6,676 nucleotides of DNA from CAYMDD01 sp964409675 (lineage in GTDB: Bacteria; Pseudomonadota; Alphaproteobacteria; Rickettsiales; SXRF01). Below are positions 4,865 through 6,676 of the stretch, piece by piece (position 1 is the first letter of the stretch; each line of letters begins with the position of its first letter). The position numbers were made by a program, and so were the translations under genes. The notes below the pieces were generated by a model. The model was not told the origin of the DNA. It did no database searches and saw only the letters and a list, made by a program, of their open reading frames with translations. The DNA is taken from NCBI GenBank assembly GCA_964409675.1, contig CAYPEF010000115.1:1-6676 (forward strand). The letters run 5' to 3'.

Positions 4865-6676
4865 TCATTTGCTCTGCGCTTCATGCACGCCTTCCCATTC
4901 CGGTGGCGGTGGGGTGCGGATAAATTCGCGGCAGCGCGTTTCATAAAGCGCGTATAATTCCTGCAAGTCGTAGGAAAAAATATTCTTTGCCAGCGTGCGG
5001 CAGGCATCCAGCTTTTCCAGCACCTCCTGCCAGTGCCGATTGCGGTAGGCGCGTAGCATGGCATCATGGGCGGCGGCGAGCGTGCGGAAGGGCGCATGCG
5101 CGGCCAGTGTTTCATCGCCAAGCAGGGTGTGGATGCGCACGGCCTGCTGGCGGCCTTTGACGCGCAGCAGATCCAGCTCCAACAGCGCAAAGTTGCCCAG
5201 CGCAGCGACCGTAGCAGGGCCGAGGATGATATCCACCCCGTAGAGCTTGCAGCCGCCCTCCAGGCGGGAGGCGAGGTTAACTTCGTCGCCGAGCGCCGAA
5301 TAGTTGAAGCGCTGGTCGGAGCCCATGTTGCCCACACAGCATAAGCCGGTATTAAGGCCGATGCCGACATGTAGTTTTTCCGCTTCCGTTTCGTTCAGGC
5401 GCGCCACCACCGCCTGCATGGCAAGCGCGGCGCGGGCGGCGTGGGCGGCGTGGTTGGCGTCGTCGAGCGGGGCGTTCCAGAAGGCCATGATGCAATCGCC
5501 GATATATTTGTCGATGGTGCCGTGCTGGGTGAGCACGGCCTGCGTCATGGGAGTCAGGAATCGGTTGAGCAATTGCGTCAGCTCCTCCGGGCGCAGGCGC
5601 TCGGAGAGGGTGGTAAAGCCGCGTATGTCGCAGAACATCACCGTCAGTTCGCGGTTCTCGCCGCCGAGTTTCAGCCGTTCGGGATGCGCTGCCAGTTGCT
5701 CGACCAATTCAGGGGCCATGTATCGGCTGAAGGCGTGGCGGATGTGGCGGCGTTCGCGTTCGGAATGCATATAGCTGGAAAGCGACCCGGCGAAATAGAG
5801 CATGACCACCACCGCCATCGGGCTGACCGGTTCCACCAGCAAACCATACGCGGTGAAGGCATGCCAGGAAACGCCGGCGGCGGCGGCCAGCAGCGTACCC
5901 ATCAGCAGCGCCGACCAGAGCGGGCGCAGGATGCCAGAGAGCAGCAGCATCAGCCCGCCCGCCAGCACCATCAGGCAAATCTCCGCACCCTTCATCCAGT
6001 CCGGGCGGGAGAGGGTGACGCCAAGCAATGCCTGCTCAATCGCCTGCGCGTGCACTTCCACCCCGGCGGAGGCCGGGTTGAGCGGCGTGGCGCGGATATC
6101 CTTCAGCCCGGCGGCGGAAGTGCCGATGAGGATGATGGAGCCATTGATATCTTCAGCATTAAAGCTGCCGTCCAGTACGCGCCAGGCGGGGATGTAGCGC
6201 TCGGGCACGTGCTGCGTGTAATAGACCCACAGGCCCCCGTGCGCATCGGTGGGGATGGTGATATGGCCGGTGCGGATGCTGGTGATGCCCTGCCCGCCGC
6301 CGCCTTCGCCGCTGGCTTCAGCGGTTTTGAGAATGAAGGAGGGCGCGCCCTGCGCCACCCGCAGCGATTCGGCCACCAGCGAGGGGTAGGGTTTATCCTT
6401 GATGCGGAAAAACAGCGGGATGCGGCGCAGGATGCCGTCGATGTCCGGCTCGCTGTTCAACGCGCCGTTGCCGGCGGCGGCGGATTCCAGCGCAGGCAGG
6501 GAGGTGACCGCGCCAACAAAGGCGGGCAGCGGTGAGATATCGTCATTGCCGGCAAACACGTATCCACCTTTTATCGCCGCAGTGGCGGCGGTGGGCTGAT
6601 CGGTGAGGACGAAGCCGGTGATGGCATTGGAGTGTTTTATGCTGGCGGCGAAGGCAGCGTCGGGGTCGGGCAGGCG
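4865..6676 (-). CDS. CHASE2-domain class III adenylate/guanylate cyclase (N terminus outside window)
   Basis: The reading frame is open to the right edge, so the start lies outside. The visible part is 603 residues, 39 more than from the first internal start codon (a GTG at 6559), which falls inside the CHASE2 domain. Residues are numbered from the edge. Residues 1 to ~227 are most of a CHASE2 extracytoplasmic sensor, including RRIPLFFRIKDKPYPSL and IILIGTSAAGLKDIRATPL. Three membrane helices follow at about 230-301. The cyclase domain at ~342-519 has both metal aspartates (D350 in FCDIRGF, D394 in KYIGD), K390, and the transition-state N467 and R471 (VNLASRLEG), so it should be catalytic. 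Ser460 in NYSALGD sits where many bacterial adenylate cyclases carry Thr or Asp; ATP is the likely substrate. The C-terminal helical tail ends with PPPPEWEGV, typical of the family. Its stop lies 3 bp from the FecR-protein stop on the opposite strand. Confidence 0.95.
   Translation of the reverse strand, partial: RLPDPDAAFAASIKHSNAITGFVLTDQPTAATAAIKGGYVFAGNDDISPLPAFVGAVTSLPALESAAAGNGALNSEPDIDGILRRIPLFFRIKDKPYPSLVAESLRVAQGAPSFILKTAEASGEGGGGQGITSIRTGHITIPTDAHGGLWVYYTQHVPERYIPAWRVLDGSFNAEDINGSIILIGTSAAGLKDIRATPLNPASAGVEVHAQAIEQALLGVTLSRPDWMKGAEICLMVLAGGLMLLLSGILRPLWSALLMGTLLAAAAGVSWHAFTAYGLLVEPVSPMAVVVMLYFAGSLSSYMHSERERRHIRHAFSRYMAPELVEQLAAHPERLKLGGENRELTVMFCDIRGFTTLSERLRPEELTQLLNRFLTPMTQAVLTQHGTIDKYIGDCIMAFWNAPLDDANHAAHAARAALAMQAVVARLNETEAEKLHVGIGLNTGLCCVGNMGSDQRFNYSALGDEVNLASRLEGGCKLYGVDIILGPATVAALGNFALLELDLLRVKGRQQAVRIHTLLGDETLAAHAPFRTLAAAHDAMLRAYRNRHWQEVLEKLDACRTLAKNIFSYDLQELYALYETRCREFIRTPPPPEWEGVHEAQSK

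Noticed and set aside
5441..6535. 364-codon plus-strand open frame antisense to the cyclase gene
   Set aside because: It is rich in Gly, Ala, Arg, His and Gln in the way of GC-rich antisense shadows, shows no domain motif, and lies fully opposite a well-recognised CHASE2-cyclase.

Overview
The window reads as a chromosomal stretch from a GC-rich Gram-negative bacterium. Two proteins have clear Sec signal peptides, and the large one ends in what looks like an outer-membrane or surface-type beta-barrel. An alphaproteobacterium would fit the gene families, but no rRNA or universal marker gene is present, so this is only an inference. I see no insertion sequence, tRNA, rRNA, CRISPR array, integrase or attachment site.

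Layout. Positions 15-710 (minus) encode a cysteine-containing protein of unknown function. A 115-bp divergent intergenic region follows, holding one short hairpin. Positions 826-1671 (plus) encode a metallo-beta-lactamase-fold hydrolase with an intact HxHxDH site. After a 90-bp AT-rich gap come two translationally coupled plus-strand genes. The first is a 131-residue exported TPR protein (1762-2157). The second is a 904-residue exported protein (2147-4861) with an N-terminal FecR domain, a low-complexity linker and a long glycine/serine-rich C-terminal region that ends in a TbpB-like barrel signature. The minus-strand gene at 4865-6676 meets it tail to tail with only 3 bp between the stop codons. 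It encodes a CHASE2-transmembrane-class III nucleotidyl cyclase whose N terminus lies beyond the right edge.

Possible joint function (inference). FecR-domain proteins and CHASE2 cyclases are a recurring genomic pair, so the right two thirds of the window is probably an envelope-sensing module: an exported FecR protein, a periplasmic TPR helper, and a membrane cyclase with an extracytoplasmic CHASE2 sensor making a cyclic nucleotide inside the cell. The MBL hydrolase could be a phosphodiesterase acting on that messenger, but nothing in the sequence proves the link. The most interesting point is that the TPR protein resembles the N-terminal TPR domain of Slam translocators without the barrel, and it is coupled to a FecR protein whose C terminus looks like a Slam-type client barrel. 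The FecR protein lacks the lipobox cysteine of classical Slam clients.
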